Of a stretch of DNA of 64,000 bases, positions 48,501 through 60,500 are shown in pieces. The notes under the pieces were generated by a model, which did no database searches, was not told the origin of the DNA, and saw nothing but the letters and a program-made list of their open reading frames with translations. A program made the position numbers and the translations under genes. How positions within the stretch are numbered: the first letter of the stretch is position 1; every line of letters begins with the position of its first letter. Origin of the DNA: Moringa oleifera (lineage: Eukaryota > Streptophyta > Magnoliopsida > Brassicales > Moringaceae). Location of the stretch: assembly GCA_021397835.1 (NCBI GenBank), contig JAJFZO010000866.1, forward strand, positions 875,501 through 939,500. The letters run 5' to 3'.

Positions 48501-50264
48501 GAATAAGGGTTTTCTCATAGGATAAAAGAAAAAATAAATATTATATATTAATATCTTTTTAAAAATCAGCATAACTCAGATGGGATCTTGATCCATAGTC
48601 ATAACCCAATTCTTATAATATCTGTTTGAATCTCTCTTACAAGACATATGTATAGCTTCTCATTTTTCAGTCATGGAAATCCTTCCACGTCCTTGCTCAT
48701 TGACTTCCCAGTTTTTTGTCTCTCCCTTTTAATGTTTTTCTTTTCTTTGATGGATATATGTTCTACATATATTTAAATTTGGATTTCAGACACTACAATT
48801 TCTAGGAAAATTGGAGAAATTCTCACATGGGTTTGTCGTATATAGTTTAGACAAAGAGCAAAATCACGTGACTTGATTTAATGTGTGCTGTTGTTTCATG
48901 TTCTGTAATAAACATATACAATGTGACTGCATATTTTTTATATATCTTCGGAATCAAAGGGGCAAATATTTCATCTTGAAGCTCCCAGGCAGAGTCTAAA
49001 CTTTCCATAACTTGTCCTCTGCTTATTTTAAGAAGGGTTTAACCAGTTTATATCACTCTGATCTTGTCCTAGTTGTTTACAGCTCTTATACATATATATC
49101 TCCACAGCAAACAAATCAAGATACAGTGACTGAAGAAGACAAAGACAAACGCATGTCGGTTCCTATGTTACAAAGATTTCCTTCACTTGTCAGTGAGTTC
49201 TCTTGCATGTTCATTGTAATTCAATTCCTTCATCAATTCTCATTAACTCTTCATTATAATTGGGAAATCATTAACAGGCATAAAGGAGATCATACAGTAC
49301 TAGATTAACCTGAATGGTAGAAAAGTTGATGGAAACCAACTTTGTGAAGCAGCCAATGTTGATTGCTCAAATGGGGCAAGAACATGAATTATTGGGAGAT
49401 GATTTGTTGAAAGTGTTTGCTGTTGTGTCTGATTAATCCAAAAAGAAAAGAAAAGGAAAAAAGACCTAATCTGGGTCCCAATCTTGCATGTGTTAAACTG
49501 TGAGGAAGTTTCACATGGTTTTTTGGTTGTATGTTGGAATTAGACAACCTTGGTGAACAGCCTAACCAAAACAAGACAGCCAAAATATGTGAAAAAGGTC
49601 ATACTGACAAACACATAAATACAAACCTCAAATCTTTGCTCATTCAGAGATGTAAGAACAAATTACCTCATCTCGATTCCCCTAGCCCAAAAGTCTTGGG
49701 TATATAAAAGAGTGTTAGCCATGACTTTAGCCTTTATGACCAACTTGTATTTCACAAATAGAAAGATCAAACTTTTCATAATATTTCAACGTAAATTCAA
49801 TAACCCAATTTAATTATACCAAACATTGCTCACGGGTTTGTCCCTAAATTTGTTGAATGAAGCCGTTGGGCTACTGCACATGGAAGAGCTATGTGTAGGG
49901 CACCTACATATATGAATTCTCAGAGCTTGGCAGGCAATTTAATCGATTAACTTATAGGATGAGGCTGAATTAGTTTGGAGTATCTGATAGGTCTTATGTG
50001 ATGAGTGTTGACATGAAGGGTGGGTATGCAATTCATGTTGCAATTTTCTTGGTCTGGTCAGAGATTAGGTTAACTAGTTTTTCCGTCTACTTTAATGTTC
50101 CCAGAATTTTCAAATGCCATTGTTTTAATCTGTTTGTTGCAAGTAACATCATCGCAGCAGTAACTTTGAAGGACTTTGTGAAGAAAGTTAGGACTTGGAT
50201 TACTGTCGTTACGAGAAAAATAACACCCTCCAAAAGTATTGTTGACTGACATATACCGCTTGAT
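45262..50264. other. Long gap with no recognised gene
   Basis: The first 350 bases are the 5' leader and promoter of the minus-strand gene and include an (AG)n microsatellite at about 45542-45587. Beyond that, only short open frames without motifs are found, for example at 47893-48156. I see no LTR pair, reverse transcriptase, tRNA or clear microRNA hairpin. It may hold a noncoding transcript or a small gene that cannot be recognised by eye. Confidence 0.45.
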
Positions 50265-50270
50265 TTCTAC

Positions 50271-50852
50271 TGGGCTCACCTGTCGATGGTCCATGTTGGG
50301 CTCAGCAAGAAAATAAATGAGCCACATTCAGCTCAAAAATAAAATTAATGGGCTAACTAGCTTGTAAGGGAATAAAAATGGGCTTGATGGCCTCTACACA
50401 AATTAAAAATGGGCCATTTTGGCCCACTAGAATGTATAGGCCTACTGTAATCCCAACAAAAAAAGGGGCCATACTGTGATTAGAAAAGAAAAATGGGCCA
50501 TCTGAGGCCTGCTACTGCTACACAGAAAGAACCACCTAAGTGGGCCTACTAGAAGGCTATTCCAACCCAACAGAAAGAAAAAATGGATTGTACTGGGCTC
50601 AGCCGAAAGCAAATAAATAGACCATACTAGGCCTTCTTACAAAAATGGATCATAAAAGGGCCTACGGTAAGCCCAACTTGACCATAGGAAAATAAATAAC
50701 GGGTCATACTGGGCTCCGTATAAAGTGAAGAAACAAGTAAATGGACAAAACTGGTCTCACCAGAGATTAAAGAAGTGGGCTGTTAGGGGCCTACTCCATG
50801 TAAAATGGGCCATGAGTGTGCCTGCTGAAATCTCTACTCAAAAATAGGCCCA
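50271..50852. promoter_or_regulatory. Cluster of 14 TGGGCY (site II-type) motifs
   Basis: TGGGCC or TGGGCT occurs at 50271, 50297, 50349, 50379, 50410, 50494, 50541, 50594, 50710, 50776 and 50806 on the + strand, and at 50421, 50670 and 50847 on the other. Site II elements of this form bind TCP factors in promoters of cell-division and ribosomal genes. The stretch lies about 390-970 bases before the histone H3.1 start. Repeated context (AAAATGGGCC, TACTGGGCTC) suggests it grew from a short degenerate repeat. Confidence 0.6.
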
Positions 50853-51010
50853 AAACTTAGGAAACTAAAGCGCCTTCTGTTGCCACGGAAGTAATCCGTG
50901 TCATTGTGACGAAGCATTTTGGACCATCGATTATATGAATATCTACGGTTAAGGAGATTTGATTTTTTCACGCCTAAATAAAGAAATATGATTGGTTGAA
51001 CTTTGGTAGA

Positions 51011-51652
<642 letters not shown>

Positions 51653-52906
51653 ATTGAGATAATTGATTTCTCATTATGTTTTGGGATCCACCTGGGTTCC
51701 TTATTCTTGAACGTGTTTAGCACTCGTTTAGCTATGTGGATGTAAATCTTTGAACTCTAATGCAATGATTAAGTGGGATCCTTTTCTGATCGATGGTTGA
51801 GTTTATTGTTGTATATTGTTAGCTTAGTATTCACTGTATTTGGTTGATATGGTGGCTTAACTTGTTAAATTGCTGTGTTAACATGTGCAAGTGATCTTTA
51901 ATCTCTATGAAATCTAAAGAAATTAGAGGGAAATTAGTTGAAAGGTGTGTAATTAAATGGCTAAAGTGAAAGAAGGTTTTCTTGTTGGTGTTTTCGCTGA
52001 AGTCAGTGGACGTGGACATGCTGTTCGCATATGGTGGATTTTGTGATCTTGTTATTTGATTAATTTCTTACATTAGTTACCTGTGGTATCTTTTGTTTTG
52101 TTCTTGACGGAACCTGTATAATTCATTCAATTATGGTGGATTGAGATTCTAAGATAAGAAATCTTGAAGTGGGTGTAAGCCTTTGGTTGGACTGCTACAA
52201 TTTTTATGTCTTAGTGATTTTTGTTTCAGAATCTAGTTGATCTTGAATTGAGTCTAGGTGCCGTTCTGTTTGCAGCACGCAAACCAGGGCCTACTGAGCA
52301 AAAGATATTGATCTGCTGAAGCATTCTTCTATTCACATTTAACGCCAAAATATATTCAAACAGAAAGAAACGGGCGAGAGATTTGGGTCTTCTGACGCTG
52401 CATTTCCAACATCTTCAAGATTCTTATGAGGATGTGATGAAAAGAACGTCAACATATATTGAAATTGTGGGGATTTTACAAAATGCATCAATCCCGTTGG
52501 ATCGCGGCATTTCCAACATCTCATTTAATTGCCACTCTTTCCGTGTTTCTACTGTAAAGTTTTCGCCCATGCAAAGGAACCCGAATCAACTTAACAGGAG
52601 GTTTTCTGTTTAGACCGTTTATCCAATTAATGATACAAAATCAATGTAAAGAGAGCAGTGCTCGAATTGTGAAATGAGCACCTAACCCGCCAAGTGACTT
52701 CAAGCAGAAGAGCTTGAAGAGAAGTAGCCTCTGAAGCCAGTAACCCATAATTAAACAAGATACGGCTTCCTTTCTTCATCTAACCCCTCGAGGAACAGTG
52801 ATTATAACAAAGAATGCCGAAGTCAATAGCTTCCTTGGCCGTTCCATGGCATCTGCTCATCTCTGGATGCTCTACTTTAAGTGCTTGCTTCAAAAGATCT
52901 TCTTCC
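51653..52906. other. H3.1 3' flank and spacer
   Basis: No gene is recognised. A short repeat, GCATTTCCAACATCT, occurs twice at about 52400 and 52508. The right end probably holds the 3' untranslated region of the minus-strand exons that follow. Confidence 0.45.
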
Positions 52907-54851
52907 TTAGTCTGACTCTTCTGCTGTTGACCAATGCCTCTGGGAAATCACCAGCAAAGATGAGTCCTGCAACCACTCTTAGACTCAGCCTTTGTTTGAT
53001 CAGGATGAAAAACATAAAAGAGAATGTATGAAAGTCGCTCTAATATTTACTATACCCACAAAAATGAAAAAACAAACCAATTAGCATAAATCTGAAAGAC
53101 TGTTTATACAGTGCCATAGAACATCAAGTTGTGTTAGATAGGCTCAAGAAAAGGCATATTTGTCTAACTACACCAAGATTATGACAAAGCAGATCATCCG
53201 AAAGAACAAACCTTAGTCCCAGCTACGACTGTGCTGTTGAGGGGATGAGTGGTAGATGCAGTAACACCTTCAGACAGTGAAACAAACCTATTTTGCTTAC
53301 TCTGCTGGTTAATCTCAGTATGGCTCTGCAAATCCTCCCTAGAATTTTTAAAAGGTTAAAAGTAAGCAAAATTTTTAAAAGACGAGACAGTCATGCATGC
53401 ATGTATGCACACATGTACATACAGGCAGAGAACAATAAAGAAGCTTTGTTATAAAGAAAATAAATAAATAAAGGTAGTCTCTGCAACATGTCAAACTTAT
53501 TTTGGTGAATATACATGAATGTATTATAGTATACATGCATATGCATTTGTGAGCGTGCATGCATCAATGAGGACCATAAATTTACAACTCAATAGAAGTT
53601 AAGGTTACTGGAACAACTCAGAAAATGCAAGACGTGCATCACTTGAATTATGCTTTCTTGTTTGTCCAATGATACATTTATTTGACAAGCGAAACAGAAT
53701 TCTGCAATAACGAAGTCTCTTACTTGTAGTCCACATGGCTGGGAGAGGTAGGGCTTGGATAGAAATCTAGAAGATGAATGCCACTGTCAGATAGTGATCC
53801 AACCACATAGATCTGCACAATAAGAAACCAAAGTAACATTATATTCGGCTCAATGATCTTCTATAGACCCCATAGAAATGGCACTATAAACTCAACTGTC
53901 AAGTGTAAACCTGAAAAACTAAAGGTATTGGGAAATCTACAGCTTGCTTCCTTCTGTTACAGCTGGAGCAGACACAAGATATAATCATAGTAAAGGACAA
54001 AAGTGTCACATCTTTAATAGAGATTGATTTGGACAGGAAAACATGAGACAATAATAAAATGGACCATCAATCAAAGTACCCAAGAATGCAGTTGCTTTCC
54101 ACATTTCACTTTTAATTGGAAAGTTCTGTTTCCTTACAAGCAAGTGTGCACAATTCATTAAGATGATTAATTTTGATTCTTGCTATTAACAGTTCAACAG
54201 ACAGTATATTCACAACACGACAAAGACAAAATAGAGTTCCCCAAAAAGATCTTGCAGAAGCTCTTAACATATTGTTGTCTTTACCAGCATTTATGTATCC
54301 TAATGGATAAGAAGCTAGCTTGGGTAAAGGCACAATTAATGAGCTCAATACCATTTTTTCAGTTTTGCTCTCAAATATATCGAGAAGGCAGAGGACGATT
54401 TCACTTAGCATCATTCAGTTATTAATAGTGTCCCGAAAACATATGAACATGACTAAACTTCTAATTAACCAATAAGGTGAAATCACCTATTACAGATCAG
54501 AAGATAAGGTAATCCTCAAAACTTTTATAGAATGTTTTTGATATGCAGAAACTTTATACAAAACTAAAATAATAGTACAGTTAAAGATAAGTGGAACAGG
54601 GTAAAACAAATGAATAAGATCATCTTACCGAAGAAGTTGGCAGCCATGACGGTCTTCTCAAATATAACAGATCAGTTGAAGTATTTAACCCATTCCTAAT
54701 CAGTCAAAATCAAGGGAAATTCAATGGTGAACACAAATTTCTGATGCTCTTATTTTGTAAATCTCTATTTATCTGCTCGACTTACAACCAAGCAGGAGGA
54801 GGGCAATGCACATGTGTTACTTGAAAATTATAAATATCCAGAACACCAGAC
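52907..54851 (-). CDS. Unidentified multi-exon gene, 3' part (perhaps WD-repeat-like)
   Basis: Six exon-like pieces, in transcript order, are 54786-54851, 54629-54695, 53911-53962, 53724-53812, 53212-53338 and 52907-52966. Each has GT-AG borders. The last three join in phase and read IYVVGSLSDSGIHLLDFYP, then HVDYKEDLQ, LSEGVTASTTHPLN and VVAGTK, then DSSLLVISQR to a stop at 52907-52909. The first two join as SGVLDIYNF, HVHCPPPAW and LYLRRPSWLP. The alternating beta-strand-like wording suggests a WD-repeat protein, but I do not recognise it. Phase does not fit between the second and third pieces (0 against 2), so one exon is missed or the gene is broken. No start was found; upstream DNA passes into LINE remnants. 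Confidence 0.45.
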
Positions 54852-55370
54852 CTGTACCATGGGACAAACGAAAACAAAATAAATAAATAGTAAATAAATT
54901 GGAGTTTCCAAAACCCAAATACCTCATATACTGCATGTGTAACTCAATTGGTTTGAACAAAGAACTAATTCATCTATTTCAATTTTACTCACATGCAGTG
55001 TGCCAAAACTAATAAATATTGTTCACATAACATGATGGACATGACCAAACTTCTAAATGACCAATAAGGTCAAACCACCTATTCAATCACTGAGGATATG
55101 ATACTTTATCAAAATAAGATGAACAAGAAGAAGAGTTGGAAAAGCCATATGCATATATGAAAGATCTTGAGCAAATTACAGCTTTCATTTTTCTTATAAT
55201 TTATATGAATTCTTCTTTCAAGAGGCAAATAAATATCCAAGATATGAAATGAACGAAACAAACATAGTCTGCGCCATTGGAGTAGATCTATATGGGACAA
55301 GTATAATTTAGGAATGACATTGTTATCTAACAACTTAGCACTAGTAGATTGCCAACAGTGGAAGATCTCT
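54852..55370. other. Spacer or intron upstream of the unidentified exons
   Basis: AT-rich sequence without a recognisable exon. It could be intron of the gene at 52907-54851 or plain spacer. Confidence 0.4.
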
Positions 55371-55639
55371 TAAAAACTATTTGAAAAATGAGGCAAATAT
55401 TGCTTCCTTAAGAACAAGAGATTTACGACTGAGGCATAGAATTTGTGGGAAAACTTGTGTATTATCTGTTAATTTAAGATGAAGCAGCAGAACGTAGGGA
55501 ACAGAACCTATTGATAGTTTGAGAATGGCATGGGTTGGCTTGCAATAAAGAGGCATGGGAGAGTGACCATGCGGAAATGGTGGAGGGGAGATGTCATGGC
55601 AGGTGAGCTTTAGGAGGGAGGTGCAGGTGTTAACAATAT

Positions 55640-57560
55640 GCTTTATTACACGCCTCTTCAGTACACGCCAATGCATATAAATCCCAAAATTCCACCAATG
55701 GTGCTCTATTGCCACACCGAGTATCCCTTCAAAACGTCACAAAAGATCCCCTTCCCACCCAGAAACCTACCCATGGTTCTACCTTACCACAAAACATTTC
55801 GTACTGCCTTCCACCACACTACCATACAACTACCTCTCTACCATCGTTACCCAGCCACCCTCATCCACCCCACACCGAGTCTCCACCACCTTCCTCCTCG
55901 CCATGTTCTTCCACAAACTATCCATGTCCACCATAAACCTCCACAACTATTTCCCTAACAATGCTACGGTAGCAGCTCGTAAAGGCTTAATATCTAAGCT
56001 ACCTCTATCCATAGGCCTCTAAACTATTTTCCAGCCAATCGGATCACATTTAAAGTTATCACTCTAGTTGCTTCAAAGGGACATAAAGTACACCAGTAAA
56101 CTCGAAAGTGCACTCTTTATTGAAGTCATCCTCTCACCTTTGGACAAGTACAACCTTTTCCACCCTACTAGCTTCCTTTAAAGCATTTCACAACCGAATT
56201 CCATATAGTTAGTTTTTCTTTCCCTTATGTCTAACCCTCACTAGTAGCTCCAAGATACTGAAATGAGAAGAGCTAGCCAGTCTCTCCCTGTCCACCTCCT
56301 CTCCAAAAGAAATGAGCTCACTTTTCCCAAGTTTACCTATAACCTTGACACTACTGCCAAACCAAGTAGAATACATCGTAAATGCATTAACTTATCCACA
56401 TCAACCCCACAAAATAGGATGGTATCATTGACAAAAAGTAGATGGGACACCTCCATCCCTCCCCCTTCATGACCCACAAAAAAACCACTAAGCAATTTTG
56501 TCTACACTGCCTTGCCAACATCCTATCAAAAGCCTCTATTACTAGAATGAATAGAAGGGACGATAGTGGATCACTTTGTCGAAGTCCCCTAGTTGCTTCC
56601 AAAAAGTGTGTTCGACGTCCATTTACTGATACAGAAAAAAAAAAAAAAAGGTTGAAGAAATGCACCTCTTAATCCAGCCACATCATCATTCCCCACACCC
56701 TACCCTCTTCAACTTGTACAAAAAAAAATACCAAGCCATATGATCACAAACTTTGTTCATTAGAATTTACATATAACACCTAGGCATCCCTTTCTCCTCA
56801 ACTTGTATAACAAAATGTGCCAAGCCATACGATCATAAACGTTTTCATATCTAGTTTACATATAAGATCTAGACAACCCTTTCTCATATGGTGATTCACT
56901 CCTTATTGGCAATAAACATTGCCTCTAAGATGTGGCACCCTTTCACATTCCACCACATTACCTAGTCCCCCTTCTAACACCTTTGCTAGCATACCAAGCA
57001 TATTGGTCACAAATCTCTAATATTGCTAGCATTGTTTTAGTGTCAAGACCACAAAGGTGGCATTCATCAAACTCACCAACTCCCATTTTCTGTGAAACTT
57101 CTAAAAGAGCTTTAAAAAGTCACCTTTCAAGGTACCCCATTCACTCTTCAAGAAGGCAATAGAAAAACCATCCGGCCTAAGGGCCTTATCCTCTCACAAT
57201 CCATTAAAGCCCATCATATTTTCTCTTCATTGATGGTCTCTCAATCCACCCGTACATGTCACAGTTAATCTCTCTGAATTTCGATCCATCCTGCCTAGGC
57301 CTACATCTTTTATCCTCACCACACAACCCGCTGAAAAAACTTCACCTTTTAATGTCTTTCCTTTAACCATAATGTCCGATTATTTCTCTCTATGAGATCT
57401 CCATCCTAGCACAAGCTACTTATTCCTTAACTATTTCTCCTCTTCCACATATAAGAACATCTGAATCTAAAGCAACCAACTCCTCTTACAACTGAATCCT
57501 TTTAGAAGTTATATCTCCTATTTGCTCCCTATTCCACACCCTTAGCTTCTCTTTTAACAT
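55640..57560 (-). mobile_element. Decayed LINE fragment, second copy
   Basis: The + strand is C-rich and stop-poor, as in the LINE at 12799-15157, and parts match that element in order, for example ACCATAAACCTCCA-A-CTATTTCCC at about 13988 and 55931. On the minus strand, GLRQSDPLSSLLFILVIEAFDRMLA near 56500-56590 is a reverse transcriptase block. Many indels and stops make it dead. It appears to be cut at 57560 by the next copy. Confidence 0.75.
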
Positions 57561-57565
57561 CTACA

Positions 57566-60500
57566 TTTTTTTTATTAACAAAAACAAAAGATAAAATATT
57601 AATTACATAGCATTAAAGGAGTCCCACCTATTACAAGTATAGTTAATTCCTATAAGTTAGATATTCTACGAACACTAGTATCTCTCCCTTATTTTCAAAA
57701 GATGTGCCTGAAACCCAAGCCTTTGATACATAAATCCATAAATCTCTGACTACATGCATTAGAGCTTCATAGTTATCAAAAAGATTAAGTGAGGGCTCAT
57801 GCTAATCATCCTCCTCCTTCCTTTCCCTACCCCTGGTCCAATCTATCACAACGAAGTTATCCAACCGCATCCAAGCAACAAGTGGTAAATTGTTTCTTCT
57901 TCCCCTTATGCAGATAAATCTTACCTCTCTTCATTAAATTATGAATTATTAAAAACTTACCCTTCAATGCCTCCCTAGTGAAAAAAACTACTTTGAAGGA
58001 CAGAAATTTAGCCTTCCATATCTATCTCAATGAGAAATGCATATTTGCTTTCACCCTTATCTAATAGCTTAAATAGGATTTCACAGAAAATTTACCTTTA
58101 TCCTCACAACCTAGTTTGCATATTATTGCATTCTCCAAGTTATCCTCTATATTGCAATTCTAAAGCCTTGCATAAAATTCTTCCAACTAACTAATCTCCC
58201 AATCCTAGACATTTCTTCTTAACTGAACAAACCATGCACCATCCCTCTCTTTCACTCCCATACAGTCACCAATCCAAGCTACCTTAATAGATGCCAAGGA
58301 GAACACAACAAGGAAAACTTCACATAGGGGTCCATCTCCACACCATCTATCTTTCTAAAACTTCATTTTGTTTCCCCTTCCCACCTTAACTAAATGTATC
58401 TCTCAATAATCTCAATATACACTAACGCCGTAAGCCTCTCCTTTTCATTTCATCATTCATCAACCCTCTAACTCCTCGTACTCGTAGTTCATTACCCTTT
58501 TCCAAAAGCTCTCCTTCTCTACCATATACCTCCAAACCACTTCCTCTATAAGGATTTATTAAAGGTCAACAAAGACTTGATTCCAACCTACAACTCTCAA
58601 TAGGATGGGCCACCATACCCCACCTCACCACATGGTATTTGTAACACTCACCCATATTAGCCCATAAAAACTTCATTTGAATTATTCTAGCTTATTGATT
58701 ATCTCTCTTAACATCAAAAATAGTGATATAAAATATGCTTGTAACCCTGTAAGCTTTCGTTCAAATCTTGCCTTTTCCTTATATTTGGCACCAAGTGGCA
58801 GTCCAACATATTTCACAACCAAAGCAAACAATTTACATCCTAGTAGGCCAACCAGCCTACTCTCATCCACTTCTTCCTCGATTACTACTAGTTTACTGTT
58901 CTTCAAGTTTATTTTCACACTTGAAACTCCTTAAATCCTAATAAAATACACCTTAAATTTATTATTTGTTCTCACTTGACTCCATAGAAAATTATTATTT
59001 CATTTCTTTGGCTCTCCATCTTAAAACTCTCCATTAATTCCCTTCCATTGTTTTAGTCAACAAAGTGCACAATGCCTACATAACCACAAGAAGAAGCAGT
59101 GGTGACAAAGGATCACCTTGTCTTATTCTTCTAAATAATGTAAAGACTTGAGTTAGAGCCCATTTACCAACACAATGAAAGAATTAGTCGAAATGCACCA
59201 GTGCACCTAGCACCATTTCTCCCAATAGTCTATCCTTCTAACATATACATTAAAAAATCTGAAGACAGGTGATCACATGCTTTTTTCATGTCCAGTTTAC
59301 AGATTATCCCTTTCTTTTATGCCTTCATTTGGCTGTCCACCACTTCAATAGCAATAAATGTAGCATCAAAGAATCTATTTGCATTTTACAAAGGCATTTT
59401 GGCCCGGATCCACCATACCCTCCAATATCTAGCTAAATCTTTCTGCCAACACCTTTGAAATAATTTTATAAATACATCTTATCAGACTTATAAGATTGAA
59501 GTCTCAAAAACTTCTGATTTCTTAGCAACCAAAACTATAAACATTGAGTTCACCAACCGTACAAATTAGCTTTTATTGTGAAATTCCTCGAACAATCTCA
59601 ATATATAATCTTTCGTTCCTCAAGCGCAACGTGAGGCGCGAGCGTAGCTTACTTAGTTAAAGCCTAGGATGAGGATGTCTGAGGGCAACTTAACTACTTT
59701 ATTTACGTAAGTATGGAATGCAAATGGCTCAAGAAGGAAGGTCTTAGGCTTGCCAGCGAATGAAATACTTGGAATGAGCCAGGAGAGTGAACGTTTTACC
59801 TATTGATGGAAGAGGGGCTCTTAGTGATCACGAGCGAAGACATATCGAAATGAAAGCCCCTGGAATTATTGAACGTAAATATGTGCACGAGCCTATGCAA
59901 ACAGGGTTAAAAGTGGTAGATAATGTGGTTCCTATACGCCGTGGTCAACCAGAACTTATAATCGAGGATCGACAAACTAGAAAAACAATTATTGCTATCG
60001 ATACCATATTCAACCAAAAGCAAATGAACTCAAGGGCGACTTCTTTACTTTTTGTGAAACATTAAGTTCTATATTGGGTTAAGGTATAGAATTTACTTAG
60101 AGTATAGAGCTTCACACTCCGTCGCTCCCCTAAGAACCAAGGACATTCCGTCAATGGCAGTTTTCCCTTCCATGTGAAAACGACCCTGCTTTATCTCCAT
60201 CACAATTAAGCAGTCACTCTTCCCCAAATGGCAGAGTTCTAGCCATTGGCTTAAATCACTGTTAATTTCTGTAAACTCCAGCCTATTTAGTTTAGGCCTC
60301 CAAATCTTTGTCTCTTGATACATGTCACTATAATAATTACTTGTTTCCCTTGAATTTGCAATGTAATTACGAAATTATATCTTCTATGTGTCATAGCCAT
60401 TCTATCAAAACATTTCGTATTCTTGTCTCCAGCATTCAGTCACAGTATCTTAAATTTTTGACACCACAAATTCTCCCATATTTTTATTGATTACACCATT

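Noticed and set aside
55638..55958. His/Pro-rich plus-strand frames
   Set aside because: They are the antisense of C-rich LINE sequence.
59787..60065. Functional ATP synthase alpha gene
   Set aside because: Only about 83 codons are present and the P-loop is damaged, so it is a transferred fragment.
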